Assembly: GCF_001277175.1 (NCBI RefSeq)
Contig: NZ_CP012257.1
Location: 2,542,001 to 2,606,000 of the forward strand
Direction of reading: 5' to 3'
DNA length: 64,000 nt
Origin: Cronobacter universalis NCTC 9529
Lineage (GTDB): Bacteria; Pseudomonadota; Gammaproteobacteria; Enterobacterales; Enterobacteriaceae
The position numbers and the translations under genes are program-made. Within the stretch, counting starts at the first letter, position 1; every line of letters begins with the position of its first letter. Of the stretch, positions 46,254 through 59,449 are shown piece after piece. Under the pieces are notes generated by a model that had not been told where the DNA came from, ran no database searches, and saw only the letters and a program-made list of their open reading frames with translations.

Positions 46254-46276
46254 GAAGTGTGATATTATAACATTCG
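46254..46276. promoter_or_regulatory. Zur box in the znuA-znuC divergent promoter
   Basis: A 23-base imperfect inverted repeat centred on TGATATTATAACA fits the Zur operator pattern (AATGTTATA-N-TATAACATT). The right half TATAACATT is perfect. It lies between the two start codons of the divergent zinc-uptake genes, as in E. coli. Confidence 0.85.
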
Positions 46277-46302
46277 AAAACTTCTGCAATCACTAAATTG
46301 CC

Positions 46303-47058
46303 ATGACTAATCTTGTATCGCTTCAGAATGTTAGCGTCTCCTTCGGGCAACGCCGCGTTTTATCTGACATTTCTTTAACTCTCACGGGGGGCCGCATCCT
46401 GACGTTGCTGGGTCCCAACGGCGCCGGAAAATCGACGCTGGTCAAAGTGGTTCTTGGCCTGGTAGCACCCGACGAAGGGGTTATCAAGCGTGAACCCCAG
46501 CTGCGCATCGGCTACGTGCCGCAAAAGTTGCACCTCGACGCCACTCTGCCGCTGACAGTAAGTCGCTTTTTGCGCCTGCGCCCCGGCACCCGCAAAGCGG
46601 ATATCCTGCCTGCGCTCAAGCGCGTCCAGGCCGGACATCTTATCGACGCCCCGATGCAGAAACTCTCCGGCGGCGAAACCCAGCGCGTGCTGCTGGCGCG
46701 CGCCCTGCTCAACCAGCCGCAGTTGCTGGTGCTCGACGAACCGACTCAGGGCGTGGACGTCAACGGCCAGGTGGCGCTGTATGATTTAATCAACCAGTTG
46801 CGTCATGAGCTCCACTGCGGCGTGCTGATGGTGTCGCACGATCTGCATCTGGTGATGGCCAAGACCGACGAAGTGCTGTGTCTGAACCATCACATTTGCT
46901 GCTCCGGCGCGCCGGAAGTTATCTCCACACACCCCGAATTTATCTCTATGTTTGGCCCGCGCGGCGCAGAACAGCTGGGGATTTACCGTCACCACCATAA
47001 CCACCGTCACGATTTGCAGGGACGGATTATTCTGCGCAAGGGAAATGGCTCGTTATGA
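46303..47058 (+). CDS. znuC: Zinc ABC transporter ATPase ZnuC
   Basis: ZnuC powers zinc import through ZnuB. The 251-residue ABC ATPase has Walker [13 protein letters not shown] (about residues 36-47), the signature [15 protein letters not shown] (about 124-138) and Walker [13 protein letters not shown] (about 145-156). The switch histidine is in VSHDLH. A His-rich C-terminus ([10 protein letters not shown]) is typical of ZnuC. It overlaps znuB by 4 bases. Confidence 0.96.
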   Translation: MTNLVSLQNVSVSFGQRRVLSDISLTLTGGRILTLLGPNGAGKSTLVKVVLGLVAPDEGVIKREPQLRIGYVPQKLHLDATLPLTVSRFLRLRPGTRKADILPALKRVQAGHLIDAPMQKLSGGETQRVLLARALLNQPQLLVLDEPTQGVDVNGQVALYDLINQLRHELHCGVLMVSHDLHLVMAKTDEVLCLNHHICCSGAPEVISTHPEFISMFGPRGAEQLGIYRHHHNHRHDLQGRIILRKGNGSL

Positions 47059-47840
47059 TTGAACTTCTGCTTCCCGGCTGGATGGCCGGTATGCTGCTGG
47101 CCTGCGCCGCAGGCCCGCTGGGCTCGTTCGTGGTCTGGCGCCGGATGTCTTATTTTGGCGATACGCTGGCGCATGCCTCGCTTCTTGGCGTGGCGTTCGG
47201 GCTGCTGTTTGATGTGAATCCGTTTTATGCGGTGATTGTCGTCACGCTGATGCTGGCGGGCGGGCTGGTATGGCTTGAGAAACGCCCGCATCTGGCGATC
47301 GACACGCTGCTTGGCATTATGGCGCACAGCGCGCTGTCGCTGGGCCTGGTGGTGGTGAGCCTGATGGGCAACATCCGTGTCGATTTAATGGCGTATCTCT
47401 TTGGCGATCTGCTGGCGGTGACGCCTGCCGATCTGGTCTCCGTAGGGGCAGGCGTCGCGGTCGTCCTCGGCGTGCTTGGCTGGCAGTGGCGTAATTTACT
47501 CTCCATGACCATCAGCCCGGATCTCGCGTTTGTGGATGGCGTGCCGTTACAGCGCGTCAAAATTCTGCTGATGATGGTGACGGCGCTGACGATTGGCGTG
47601 GCGATGAAGTTTGTCGGCGCGCTGATTATTACGTCGCTGCTGATTATCCCGGCGGCCACGGCACGTCGTTTTGCCCGCACGCCGGAGCAGATGGCTGGCA
47701 TTGCCGTCGTGCTTGGCATGGTGGCGGTGACGGGCGGCTTGACGTTTTCCGCATTCTACGACACGCCCGCCGGGCCGTCGGTGGTGCTGTGCGCGGCGTT
47801 GCTGTTTATTTTCAGCATGACGAAGCGACCGCCAGCCTGA
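47055..47840 (+). CDS. znuB: Zinc ABC transporter permease ZnuB
   Basis: ZnuB is the membrane channel of the high-affinity zinc importer. The 261-residue protein has about eight predicted helices and the ABC-3 family segments [20 protein letters not shown] (about residues 26-45) and [20 protein letters not shown]. The start overlaps the znuC stop (ATGA), so the two are translationally coupled. A bidirectional terminator follows. Confidence 0.96.
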   Translation: MIELLLPGWMAGMLLACAAGPLGSFVVWRRMSYFGDTLAHASLLGVAFGLLFDVNPFYAVIVVTLMLAGGLVWLEKRPHLAIDTLLGIMAHSALSLGLVVVSLMGNIRVDLMAYLFGDLLAVTPADLVSVGAGVAVVLGVLGWQWRNLLSMTISPDLAFVDGVPLQRVKILLMMVTALTIGVAMKFVGALIITSLLIIPAATARRFARTPEQMAGIAVVLGMVAVTGGLTFSAFYDTPAGPSVVLCAALLFIFSMTKRPPA

Positions 47841-47867
47841 CGCGGGCTGCCCGGTGAACCGGTTAAC

Positions 47868-47896
47868 AAAAAAGCGCCCTGAGGGCGCTTTTTTTA
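47868..47896. terminator. Bidirectional terminator between znuB and ruvB
   Basis: A perfect 9-bp stem AAGCGCCCT/AGGGCGCTT is flanked by an A-run on the left and a T-run on the right, so it can end both znuCB and the convergent ruvAB transcripts. Confidence 0.88.
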
Positions 47897-47924
47897 TGCA
47901 TGGCTTTCACTCGCACCAGTCATG

Positions 47925-48938
<1,014 letters not shown>

Positions 48939-48943
48939 CTACC

Positions 48944-49555
48944 TCACAATGCCGCGCGCAGCGCTTCGCGAATCAGCGTTTCGCTGGTCGCATCCGGCTG
49001 GGCGACTTTACTGACCATACGACTGGCTTCCTGAGGTTTATAACCCAGCGACACCAGCGCGGCAACGGCTTCCGCCTCGGCATCATCCACCGCTGGGCTT
49101 GCAGGCGACGTCAGCACCAGATCCGCCGCTGGCGTGAAGAGATCGCCATGCAGGCCTTTGAAGCGGTCTTTCATCTCCACCACCAGACGTTCGGCGGTTT
49201 TCTTGCCGATGCCCGGCAGCTTCACCAGCGCGGCAGGCTCTTCGCGCTCAACCGCATTAACGAACTGCTGGGCGGACATGCCGGAGAGTATAGCCAGCGC
49301 CAGTTTCGGCCCGACGCCGTTCACTTTGATCAGCTCGCGAAACAGCGTGCGCTCTTGTTTGTTATTAAAGCCGAACAGTAAATGCGCATCTTCACGCACC
49401 ACAAAATGGGTGAAGACCACCGCTTCTTTGCCGGTTTCCGGCAATTCATAGAAGCAGGTCATCGGCATATGGACTTCATAACCGACGCCGCCCGCCTCCA
49501 GTAATACCAGCGGGGGCTGTTTTTCCAGTACGATGCCTCTGAGTCTGCCTATCAC
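48944..49555 (-). CDS. ruvA: Holliday junction-binding protein RuvA
   Basis: RuvA tetramers hold Holliday junctions and recruit RuvB. The 203-residue protein has an OB-fold (about residues 1-62, [21 protein letters not shown]) and a double helix-hairpin-helix region ([18 protein letters not shown] and [16 protein letters not shown]). A C-terminal RuvB-binding domain (about 155-203) ends the protein. The start is GTG at 49555 with AGGAGCG upstream, as in E. coli. A LexA box lies about 53 bases upstream. Confidence 0.97.
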   Translation of the reverse strand: MIGRLRGIVLEKQPPLVLLEAGGVGYEVHMPMTCFYELPETGKEAVVFTHFVVREDAHLLFGFNNKQERTLFRELIKVNGVGPKLALAILSGMSAQQFVNAVEREEPAALVKLPGIGKKTAERLVVEMKDRFKGLHGDLFTPAADLVLTSPASPAVDDAEAEAVAALVSLGYKPQEASRMVSKVAQPDATSETLIREALRAAL

Positions 49556-49607
49556 GTTGCGCTCCTGCGTGGGGCTTATAAAGTTGCTGGCTATAATATA
49601 AAAAAAG

Positions 49608-49623
49608 CTGGACAGATATCCAG
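49608..49623. promoter_or_regulatory. LexA (SOS) box of ruvAB
   Basis: CTGGACAGATATCCAG is a CTG-N10-CAG inverted repeat close to the E. coli ruvA SOS box. It lies between ruvC and ruvA. Confidence 0.88.
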
Positions 49624-49699
49624 TCAAGAAATCGCGGCGCCGGTAAGGGATGTGACCGTTGCGAGGCGTCTCGCAAAGGAACGGTAACGCGGGTTGCCG

Positions 49700-50221
49700 C
49701 TAACGCAGCCGCCCGCGCGCCAGGTTGAGGCGCGATTCGCTGACCTGCATCGCGTTCTGGCTGACATGACAATGGGTAATGGCGATAGCGAGCGCATCCG
49801 CCGCATCCGCCTGCGGGTTAGCGGAGAGTTTCAGCAGCGTGCGCACCATATGCTGCACCTGGCTTTTTTCAGCGCTGCCGATGCCCACCACCGTTTGCTT
49901 CACCTGACGCGCCGCATATTCAAACACCGGCAGATCCTGGTTCACCGCCGCGACAATCGCCGCGCCGCGCGCCTGCCCGAGCTTCAGCGCCGAATCGGCG
50001 TTTTTCGCCATAAAGACCTGTTCGATGGCGAAATAGTCGGGGTGGAACTGGGTGATGATTTCGCTGACGCCCGCGTAGATAAGCTTCAGACGTGACGGCA
50101 AATCCGTGACGCTGGTGCGGATACAGCCGCTGCCGAGATAGGTCAGCTGGCGCCCGGTCTGGCGGATAACGCCGTAACCGGTGACGCGCGACCCCGGGTC
50201 GATGCCCAGAATAATGCTCAT
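49700..50221 (-). CDS. ruvC: Holliday junction resolvase RuvC
   Basis: RuvC is the dimeric endonuclease that resolves Holliday junctions. The 173-residue protein has the four acidic residues of the RNase H-like fold: in LGIDPGSR (about residue 7), AIEQVFM (about 66) and [10 protein letters not shown] (about 138 and 141). The ATG at 50221 is the family start. The frame is open back to the yebC stop region but not supported. The E. coli gene yebB between ruvA and ruvC is absent, and only the LexA-containing gap remains. Confidence 0.96.
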   Translation of the reverse strand: MSIILGIDPGSRVTGYGVIRQTGRQLTYLGSGCIRTSVTDLPSRLKLIYAGVSEIITQFHPDYFAIEQVFMAKNADSALKLGQARGAAIVAAVNQDLPVFEYAARQVKQTVVGIGSAEKSQVQHMVRTLLKLSANPQADAADALAIAITHCHVSQNAMQVSESRLNLARGRLR

Positions 50222-50309
50222 TGCGCGTCTCCTGAGGAAAAGCCAGTGGGAATAAAGAAAGATATCAGACTGCGGACGTCGCCGCCCGCGGTCTGAAAGA
50301 TGACGGGTA

Positions 50310-51050
50310 TCACAGGGTCGCCGCAACCTCGTCGGAGATCTCACCGTTGTGGTAAACCTCCTGCACGTCGTCGCAGTCTTCCAGCATATCGATAAGACGC
50401 AGCAGCTTCGGCGCGGTTTCCGCGTCCATATCCGCTTTGGTGGACGGGATCATGGAGACTTCCGCGTTGTCGGCCTTCAGGCCCGCCGCTTCCAGCGCGT
50501 CACGTACCGCGCCCATCTCTTCCCAGGCGGTGTAGACGTCGATAGCGCCGTCGTCATAGGTCACGACATCTTCAGCGCCCGCTTCCAGCGCGGCTTCCAT
50601 GATGGTGTCTTCGTCGCCCGCTTCGAAGGAGATAACGCCCTTCTTACTGAACAGGTACGCCACGGAGCCGTCGGTGCCGAGGTTGCCGCCGCACTTGCTG
50701 AAGGCGTGACGCACTTCGGCGACGGTACGGTTACGGTTGTCGGAGAGACACTCCACCATGACCGCGGTGCCGCCAGGGCCGTAACCTTCATAAATGATGG
50801 TTTCCATGTTCGCGTCTTCGTCACCGCCGACGCCGCGCGCGATGGCGCGGTTCAGGGTGTCGCGCGTCATGTTGTTGGACAGCGCTTTATCGATGGCCGC
50901 GCGCAGACGCGGGTTAGAGCCCGGATCGCCGCCGCCCAGACGCGCTGCTGTCACCAGCTCGCGAATAATTTTAGTGAAGATTTTACCGCGCTTGGCATCC
51001 TGTGCCGCTTTGCGGTGTTTGGTGTTGGCCCATTTACTATGACCTGCCAT
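50310..51050 (-). CDS. yebC: YebC/TACO1-family protein
   Basis: A 246-residue member of the widespread YebC family. The family was long annotated as transcriptional regulators; recent work on family members links them to translation of difficult peptide stretches on the ribosome. The sequence begins with the conserved [20 protein letters not shown] and carries the family segments [20 protein letters not shown] and EGYGPGG. It lies upstream of ruvC, as in many bacteria, and downstream of nudB on the same strand. Confidence 0.95.
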   Translation of the reverse strand: MAGHSKWANTKHRKAAQDAKRGKIFTKIIRELVTAARLGGGDPGSNPRLRAAIDKALSNNMTRDTLNRAIARGVGGDEDANMETIIYEGYGPGGTAVMVECLSDNRNRTVAEVRHAFSKCGGNLGTDGSVAYLFSKKGVISFEAGDEDTIMEAALEAGAEDVVTYDDGAIDVYTAWEEMGAVRDALEAAGLKADNAEVSMIPSTKADMDAETAPKLLRLIDMLEDCDDVQEVYHNGEISDEVAATL

Positions 51051-51077
51051 AAAAATATCTCCAGAAAGCGCGCCTTT

Positions 51078-51521
51078 TCAGGCGGCGTTAATAACAAATT
51101 CTTCAATCGCCTGCCGGTTGCTCCAGGACTTGGTCAGCATAGCCGCCTCGGCGGCGTCAACCCAGCGGTACGTCAGGTGCTCGGTAAACACGATCTCCCG
51201 CTCCGTCGGCAGCGCCAGACAGAACCAGGACTCCGTATTACGCGTGACCCCCGGCGCATAGCGATGACGTAAATGACTGAAAATTTCAAACTCCACCGTG
51301 CGCTGACAGTCCATCAAGGTCAGTTGCTCAGAAGCAACGTCAATGGAGACCTCTTCCTTTACTTCGCGCGCGGCGGCCTGCGGCGCGGTTTCCCCCTCCT
51401 CCAGGCTGCCGGTAACCGACTGCCAGAAATCAGGATCGTCGCGCCGCTGCAACATGAGCACCCGTTTCGTGTCCTGGGCGTAGATCACCACCAGCACGGA
51501 GACAGGGTGCTTATAGTGCAT
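51078..51521 (-). CDS. nudB: Dihydroneopterin triphosphate pyrophosphohydrolase NudB
   Basis: NudB removes pyrophosphate from dihydroneopterin triphosphate early in folate synthesis. The 147-residue Nudix protein has the Nudix box GSLEEGETAPQAAAREVKEE (about residues 38-57). The family features FWQSVTGS before it and WSNRQAIEEFVINAA at the end are also present. Its start lies 1 base after the aspS stop, so it is probably translated from the aspS mRNA. PabB at the other end of the window belongs to the same vitamin pathway, with no sign of co-regulation. Confidence 0.94.
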   Translation of the reverse strand: MHYKHPVSVLVVIYAQDTKRVLMLQRRDDPDFWQSVTGSLEEGETAPQAAAREVKEEVSIDVASEQLTLMDCQRTVEFEIFSHLRHRYAPGVTRNTESWFCLALPTEREIVFTEHLTYRWVDAAEAAMLTKSWSNRQAIEEFVINAA

Positions 51522-51522
51522 A

Positions 51523-53301
51523 TTACTTATTCTCCGGCGACGCTTTTTTCACGACTTCGATGCCCAGCTCAGCCAGCGCGGTCGGGTTCCCGAAGCTCGG
51601 CGCTTCGGTCATCAGACAGGCGGCCGCGGTGGTTTTCGGGAAAGCGATGACATCGCGGATGTTATCCGTGCCGGTCAGCAGCATGGTCAGACGGTCAAGG
51701 CCGAACGCCAGGCCCGCGTGCGGCGGCGTACCGAATTTCAGAGCGTCCAGCAGGAAGCCGAACTTCTCGCGCTGCTCTTGCTCATTGATGCCCAGAATGC
51801 CGAACACGGTCTGCTGCATTTCGCCACGGTGGATACGCACCGAGCCGCCGCCCACTTCATAACCGTTGATAACCATATCGTAGGCGTTCGCTACAGCGTC
51901 TTCCGGCGCCGCTTTCAGTTCTTCCGCGGTCATGTCTTTCGGCGCGGTAAACGGATGGTGCATCGCGCTCAGGCCGCCTTCGCCGTCGTCTTCAAACATC
52001 GGGAAGTCGATTACCCACAGCGGCGCCCATTTGGCTTCGTCGGTCAGGCTCAGATCTTTACCGAGCTTCAGGCGCAGCGCGCCCAGCGCGTCGGCGACCA
52101 CTTTTTTGTTGTCGGCGCCGAAGAAAATCATGTCGCCGTCCTGCGCGCCGGTGCGCTCAAGAATGGCTTCTACGATTTCCGCGTTCAGGAATTTGGCGAC
52201 CGGGCTGTTAATGCCGTCCAGGCCCTTCGCGCGCTCGTTGACTTTGATATACGCAAGACCTTTAGCGCCGTAAATTTTGACGAAGTTGCCGTAGTCGTCA
52301 ATCTGCTTGCGGCTCAGCTGGGCACCGCCCGGCACGCGCAGCGCGGCGACGCGGCCCTTCGGATCGTTGGCAGGGCCCGCGAAGACCGCGAACTCTACGC
52401 TTTTCAGCAGATCGGCCACGTCCACCAGCTCCATCGGGTTACGCAGATCCGGTTTATCGGAGCCGTAACGGCGCTCGGCTTCGGCGAAAGTCATGACCGG
52501 GAACTCGCCCAGATCTACGCCTTTCACGTCAAGCCACAGCTGACGGATCAGTTTTTCCATCACTTCACGCACCTGCGGCGCGGTCATGAAGGAGGTCTCG
52601 ACGTCGATCTGGGTAAATTCAGGCTGACGGTCAGCGCGCAGGTCTTCGTCGCGGAAGCATTTTACAATCTGATAGTAGCGATCGAAGCCGGACATCATCA
52701 GCAGCTGTTTGAAAAGCTGCGGAGACTGCGGCAGCGCGTAGAACTTGCCTTTATGCACGCGAGACGGCACGAGATAGTCGCGCGCGCCTTCCGGCGTGGC
52801 TTTGGTCAGCATCGGCGTTTCGATGTCGAGGAAGCCGTGGTCATCCATAAAGCGGCGCACGAAGCTGGTGATTTTCGCGCGGGTTTTCAGGCGCTGGGCC
52901 ATTTCCGGGCGACGCAGGTCAAGATAGCGGTATTTCAGACGCGCTTCTTCGCTGTTGACCTGGTTGGAGTCGAGCGGCAGCGGCTCGGCGCGGTTGATGA
53001 TGGTCAGTTCGGTGGCGAACACTTCCACTTCTCCGGTCGCCATATCGCGGTTGACGTTTTTCTCGTCGCGCGCGCGCACGGTGCCGGTGATTTGAATGCA
53101 GAACTCATTACGCAGTTCAGAGGCGAGGCTGAAGGCGTCGGCGCGATCCGGGTCGAAGAACACCTGAACGATGCCTTCACGATCGCGCATGTCGATAAAA
53201 ATCAGACTGCCGAGATCGCGACGACGGTTGACCCAACCACACAGAGTCACTTGCTGTCCGACGTGGGACAGATTGAGCTGCCCGCAATATTCTGTACGCA
53301 T
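51523..53301 (-). CDS. aspS: Aspartyl-tRNA synthetase
   Basis: AspRS charges tRNA-Asp. The 592-residue class II enzyme has an N-terminal OB-fold anticodon-binding domain (about residues 1-105) and motif 2 in [18 protein letters not shown] (about 217-234). A bacterial insertion domain (about 285-420) follows, and motif 3 [13 protein letters not shown] lies at about 530-542. It starts at 53301, with a 265-base gap to the divergent yecD. It leads the aspS-nudB-yebC run. Confidence 0.97.
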   Translation of the reverse strand: MRTEYCGQLNLSHVGQQVTLCGWVNRRRDLGSLIFIDMRDREGIVQVFFDPDRADAFSLASELRNEFCIQITGTVRARDEKNVNRDMATGEVEVFATELTIINRAEPLPLDSNQVNSEEARLKYRYLDLRRPEMAQRLKTRAKITSFVRRFMDDHGFLDIETPMLTKATPEGARDYLVPSRVHKGKFYALPQSPQLFKQLLMMSGFDRYYQIVKCFRDEDLRADRQPEFTQIDVETSFMTAPQVREVMEKLIRQLWLDVKGVDLGEFPVMTFAEAERRYGSDKPDLRNPMELVDVADLLKSVEFAVFAGPANDPKGRVAALRVPGGAQLSRKQIDDYGNFVKIYGAKGLAYIKVNERAKGLDGINSPVAKFLNAEIVEAILERTGAQDGDMIFFGADNKKVVADALGALRLKLGKDLSLTDEAKWAPLWVIDFPMFEDDGEGGLSAMHHPFTAPKDMTAEELKAAPEDAVANAYDMVINGYEVGGGSVRIHRGEMQQTVFGILGINEQEQREKFGFLLDALKFGTPPHAGLAFGLDRLTMLLTGTDNIRDVIAFPKTTAAACLMTEAPSFGNPTALAELGIEVVKKASPENK

Positions 53302-53566
53302 GAGATATCCCTTAATTTAGCCGCAGGCCGTTTGTCGCCTGCCCTGCAGGCACCACTGTCGCAGCTTTGGCTGAATGTCACTACTGGATGAAAAAAGGGG
53401 GCTATTATACTGGAAATTCCGCGCCGCGATAAGCCCGAAGCCGCGCGCCCGCGCGATTGCTGCGCGTAAACTGGCGCTTCTCACAAAATTTAACAAAAAT
53501 AGACACTCGTCCGGCCCGCGACGCCAGTAAGGTACTCATCCAAAACACGCTTTAAGGGGAGTCTCT

Positions 53567-54133
53567 ATGTTAACGCTTAATCCCGCGACCACCGCGCTGG
53601 TGGTGATTGATTTACAGGAAGGGATCCTGCCCTTTGCCGGCGGTCCGCACAGCGCCGACGACGTCGTGGCCCGCGCCGCAAGGCTTGCGGAGAAGTGCCG
53701 CGCGGCGGGCGCGCCGGTGGTGATGGTGCGTGTCGGCTGGTCGAAAGATTTCAGCGAAGCGCTGAAGCAGCCGGTGGATGCGCCGATTGCCGGACATACC
53801 CTGCCGGACGAATGGTGGCACTACCCGGTAGCGCTCGGCAAACGCGACAGTGACATCGAAGTGACCAAACGTCAGTGGGGCGCCTTCTACGGCACCGATC
53901 TGGAGCTACAATTACGTCGTCGCGGCATCACCACTATCATTCTGTGCGGCATCTCCACCAACATTGGCGTGGAATCCACCGCGCGCAACGCCTGGGAGAT
54001 GGGCTTTGAACTGGTCGTCGCCGAAGACGCCTGCTCGGCCGCCGACGCCGATCAGCACAACGGCAGCATGACGCATATTTTCCCGCGCATCGGGCGGGTT
54101 CGTTCCACAGAGGAGATCCTCGCAGCCCTATGA
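53567..54133 (+). CDS. yecD: Isochorismatase-family hydrolase YecD
   Basis: A 188-residue cysteine hydrolase of the isochorismatase-like family. The catalytic triad is visible as aspartate in VVIDLQEGI (about residue 14), lysine in [12 protein letters not shown] (about 103) and cysteine in [18 protein letters not shown] (about 127). The substrate is unknown. AAGGGGAGTCTCT precedes the ATG. Its stop overlaps the start of yecE (ATGA), so the two are coupled. Confidence 0.92.
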   Translation: MLTLNPATTALVVIDLQEGILPFAGGPHSADDVVARAARLAEKCRAAGAPVVMVRVGWSKDFSEALKQPVDAPIAGHTLPDEWWHYPVALGKRDSDIEVTKRQWGAFYGTDLELQLRRRGITTIILCGISTNIGVESTARNAWEMGFELVVAEDACSAADADQHNGSMTHIFPRIGRVRSTEEILAAL

Positions 54134-54948
54134 TTTATCTCGGTCTGCCGCAATGGTCGCACCCGAAATGGGTGCGGCTTGGCATTACATCGCTTGAAGA
54201 TTACGCCCGCCACTTTAACTGCGTGGAAGGCAATACCACGCTGTACGCGCTGCCAAAGGCAGAGATCGTCGGGCGCTGGCACGCGCAGACCCACGACGAT
54301 TTCCGCTTCTGTTTTAAATTCCCGGCCACCATTTCGCATAACGCCGCGCTGCGCCACTGCGACGATTTAACCGCCGAGTTTTTCGCGCGCATGGCGCCGC
54401 TCGAAGCCCGCATCGGCCAGTACTGGCTGCAACTGCCCGCCGCGTTCGGCCCGCGCGATCTGCCTGCGTTGTGGGCGTTTCTTGACGCCCTGCCCGGCGG
54501 TTTTACGTATGGCGTTGAAGTGCGCCACCCCGATTTCTTCGCGAAAGGCGAGGCGGAGCAGTCGCTTAACCGCGGGCTTATCGCGCGCGGCGTTAACCGC
54601 GTGATGCTCGACAGCCGTCCGGTGCATGCCGCCATCCCTCACAGCCCGGCGGTCATCGACGCGCAGCGGAAAAAGCCCAAAGTGCCGGTGCACGCGCTCG
54701 TCACAGCGCAGCATCCGATGGTGCGGTTTATCGGCAGCGACGATATGGCGCAAAACGCGGAGTTTTTCGCGGTGTGGCTTGCCAAACTCGCGCAGTGGCA
54801 GCAGACCGCCACGCCTTATCTCTTTCTCCACACGCCGGATATCGAGCATGCGCCGGAGCTGGTGCACACGCTCTGGCCGGCGCTTCGCGAGGCGCTGCCG
54901 ACACTCGGCGACGAACCCGCCATCCCCCATCAGGACACCCTCTTTTAG
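54130..54948 (+). CDS. yecE: DUF72 protein YecE
   Basis: A 272-residue TIM-barrel-like DUF72 protein close to E. coli YecE. Conserved segments are [10 protein letters not shown] near the start, [14 protein letters not shown] (about residues 29-42), [13 protein letters not shown] (about 57-69) and FLHTPD near 236. Function is unknown. It overlaps yecD by 4 bases and probably forms an operon with it; yecN follows after 67 bases. Confidence 0.92.
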   Translation: MIYLGLPQWSHPKWVRLGITSLEDYARHFNCVEGNTTLYALPKAEIVGRWHAQTHDDFRFCFKFPATISHNAALRHCDDLTAEFFARMAPLEARIGQYWLQLPAAFGPRDLPALWAFLDALPGGFTYGVEVRHPDFFAKGEAEQSLNRGLIARGVNRVMLDSRPVHAAIPHSPAVIDAQRKKPKVPVHALVTAQHPMVRFIGSDDMAQNAEFFAVWLAKLAQWQQTATPYLFLHTPDIEHAPELVHTLWPALREALPTLGDEPAIPHQDTLF

Positions 54949-55015
54949 GGCAGCGACAATATGGCCGCGCCACGCTATCATAAAGGCGCCATTAACAGCG
55001 TTAAACGGAGTTTCT

Positions 55016-57163
<2,148 letters not shown>

Positions 57164-57169
57164 TGTTTT

Positions 57170-57201
57170 CTCCCGCACCGGCGTGCGGGAGACGTTTTTT
57201 T
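57170..57201 (+). terminator. Rho-independent terminator after cmoB
   Basis: A perfect 9-bp stem (CTCCCGCAC with GTGCGGGAG) and a run of seven T residues follow the cmoB stop. The T-run touches the stop codon of the convergent kbp gene. Confidence 0.88.
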
Positions 57202-57646
57202 ACTGCGGAATACGCAGCACCTGGCCCGGATAGATTTTTTCCGGGCTGGTCAGCATCGGTTTATTAGCTTCAAAGATTTTAGGGTATTGATTCGCGTCGC
57301 CATACACCTCTTTGGAAATGGCGCTGAGGGTGTCGCCTTTTTTCACCGTATAGTACTGGCTTTCCGGCGCCGGGCTCGCCACCGCGACGTTGTCATCGAC
57401 ATGCCCGATGCCCGCGATGTTCCCGACGGCCACCAGGATTTTCTCTTTCGCTTCCTGGCTTAAGCCCTGTCCGGTCACGGTCGCTTTGCCGTCATCCACC
57501 TGCACCTGCACTTTATCGGCATCCGGGATGCCGGTTTTCTTGAGGTGCTCCTGCACTTTGGCGTTCTGCGCCGCCGCATCGTTATGTCCGGAGACGCTGT
57601 CCCAGATTTTCTCGCCCGCTTCTTTCACAAAATTCAGTAAGCCCAT
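57200..57646 (-). CDS. kbp: Potassium-binding protein Kbp (BON-LysM)
   Basis: Kbp (YgaU) is a small cytosolic K+-binding protein induced by osmotic stress and RpoS in E. coli. The 148-residue protein has a BON domain (about residues 20-90, with [20 protein letters not shown]) and a C-terminal LysM domain (about 97-146, [19 protein letters not shown]). The sequence is near-identical to E. coli, beginning [29 protein letters not shown] precedes the ATG. In E. coli this gene lies elsewhere (by csiD-gabT genes), so its place beside cmoB is a local rearrangement. Confidence 0.95.
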   Translation of the reverse strand: MGLLNFVKEAGEKIWDSVSGHNDAAAQNAKVQEHLKKTGIPDADKVQVQVDDGKATVTGQGLSQEAKEKILVAVGNIAGIGHVDDNVAVASPAPESQYYTVKKGDTLSAISKEVYGDANQYPKIFEANKPMLTSPEKIYPGQVLRIPQ

Positions 57647-57796
57647 AGTTCCTCCTCAAAAAAAGTCACCTGAGAAGTCTGGCAAAAAAATGAAGAAATA
57701 AGCCAGGCGGCAGCGCGCCGGTTGCCTGAAAAGCGAGCAGCCCGGCGAGGCCGGGCGGGTGAAGTTATTTGTCAATGCGCGTGGCGCTGTTGTTTG

Positions 57797-59449
57797 TCAC
57801 GCCCCCAGCAGCACGCGCGCGCCGGTGACGATAGCGAAAAACAGCAGCGCCAGCAGGACAAACTTCAGACGTCCGCCGCGTTTCGGCGTCGGTTTTTTGC
57901 GAAACCGCCGCAGCGCGCCGGGATAACGCCAGAGATCGGTCCAGGCCAGCAGCAGCGTCACGACCACGAAAATCCACATCGTCAGCCTGCCACAGACCAG
58001 CGCGATAACAACGCTCACGACGCAGAACGGGATCACATGCGCGAACAGCCGCCAGCGTTTACGCCGCGGGGAGTAGATAAACCGCGGCAGCAGCCGCTCG
58101 CTCAGCGCCGCGTCTCTGTCCGAGAAGGGCCGGGCCAGTCCCCGCCATAAAACTACCGGGAAAATACCCACCACCATTGTCACCACGGGCGCCACCAGCA
58201 CACGGAGCACCACGTCCCACGGGGTGACAGTGCCGTCATACACCGCGGGCAGCATCCAGCCAAACGTCGCCATCATCATCCCGATCAGCCAGAGGCTGCG
58301 CAGCATCGGACCGTGCGCCTCATTAAGCTTGTGGTACGTCTGTTGCCACGCGTGGATATCCGCGCCCGCAAAACGCGGGATAAGCGCCGGATGGCCGAGC
58401 GTCAGCAGGTCGGTCAGCCGGCCACAGGCCTGCCAGTCTTCATCGGTGTAGTCGAGCCCGGCCAGCATGCGGGCGTCTTCATCCTGCACACGTAATACCA
58501 TCTGCGCCGCCCGGTGCGCAGAATCGTCGCCTGGCGCGTCGCGCTGCGCAATAAGCTGCGCAAAAAGCGCTTCGTCTTCGTTGCGGGCGATGACCTGCGC
58601 CCACAAGTCCGGCAGATCTGGCCGTTCGCCGCGCGTCTCATCCCAGTGAAACAGCCTGCACAGCGCCGCGAAGCGTTCCGCAGACCAGTCAGGCTGCGCA
58701 TCCAGCAGCGTCAGCGCCAGCTGTTGCAACTGGCGTTGCCCGTCGTAGCTCTGCAGCCAGGGCGTATTCGCCAGCGCGCGCAGGCAGGCGATGTAACCGG
58801 CGTCGTGTCCCTCTTCCAGCGCCGCCTGCATCTGTTCGGCATAAGGGTTCAGCAGCACATGGCGTAACCGGTTCTGCTGCGACTCGTCAATCCTGACGAT
58901 CTGGGCCGGCGTCAGCCACTCAAAGCGCGCCTGCGCGTGGGCGGCGAGGGCGTGCTCGTCCGGCGCGAGATGCCAGAGACAGCGCGTCAGCACCGCCTCT
59001 TCAAATTCGCGCCGTTCCCCCATCGCGCGCGCTTCCAGCCAGCGGGCGTTGAGGTTTTCCTCATTTAACCCGTCGAGCAAGGCCGCGGTGCGCGGCGGCT
59101 CATACAGAGGGGCGGGACGAACGGGTTCGTTTTCCGGCGGCGCAGGTTCGGGCTCGCGCTGAGGCTTCGCCAGCGGCGGGTCATCAGCTTGCCTGCGCGC
59201 GTCTGCTTCGCTGTCGTCATCGTGCTCATCGTTAGCATCGTCACAGGCGTCGTCTTCGTTGTATTCATCGTCGTCGTCCGCGACGCCGCGACGCGCCTGA
59301 TCCAGCGCCGCTTCATAGGCGTCGCGCAGTTGCTGAAAGCCTTGCGGATCGTCATCAGGGCGGCACCCTTTCAGAAGTCTGGCGTAGGCACGTTTAATGG
59401 CGCGCTCATCCGCGCCGGGCGCAAGCCCGAGGATCTCCAGCGCGCGCAT
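57797..59449 (-). CDS. J-domain-like membrane co-chaperone (DjlB/DjlC-like)
   Basis: A 550-residue protein. Its first 50 residues form a J-like domain (ALEILGLAPGADERAIKRAY, then YARLLKGCRPDDDPQGFQQL) in which the usual HPD loop reads RPD. A long acidic, charged region follows (about 55-110), then a helical region, and a C-terminal part with four to five predicted helices (about residues 365-425, 450-495 and 520-545). The layout resembles DjlB/DjlC, the proposed partners of the Hsp70 HscC. The ATG at 59449 overlaps the hscC stop as TGATG, a coupling arrangement; a GTG 12 bases earlier is the alternative. Partnership with HscC is inferred from context. Confidence 0.82.
   Translation of the reverse strand: MRALEILGLAPGADERAIKRAYARLLKGCRPDDDPQGFQQLRDAYEAALDQARRGVADDDDEYNEDDACDDANDEHDDDSEADARRQADDPPLAKPQREPEPAPPENEPVRPAPLYEPPRTAALLDGLNEENLNARWLEARAMGERREFEEAVLTRCLWHLAPDEHALAAHAQARFEWLTPAQIVRIDESQQNRLRHVLLNPYAEQMQAALEEGHDAGYIACLRALANTPWLQSYDGQRQLQQLALTLLDAQPDWSAERFAALCRLFHWDETRGERPDLPDLWAQVIARNEDEALFAQLIAQRDAPGDDSAHRAAQMVLRVQDEDARMLAGLDYTDEDWQACGRLTDLLTLGHPALIPRFAGADIHAWQQTYHKLNEAHGPMLRSLWLIGMMMATFGWMLPAVYDGTVTPWDVVLRVLVAPVVTMVVGIFPVVLWRGLARPFSDRDAALSERLLPRFIYSPRRKRWRLFAHVIPFCVVSVVIALVCGRLTMWIFVVVTLLLAWTDLWRYPGALRRFRKKPTPKRGGRLKFVLLALLFFAIVTGARVLLGA

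Noticed and set aside
51718..53391. A 557-codon open frame opposite aspS
   Set aside because: Antisense shadow of aspS, with no start signal or domain.
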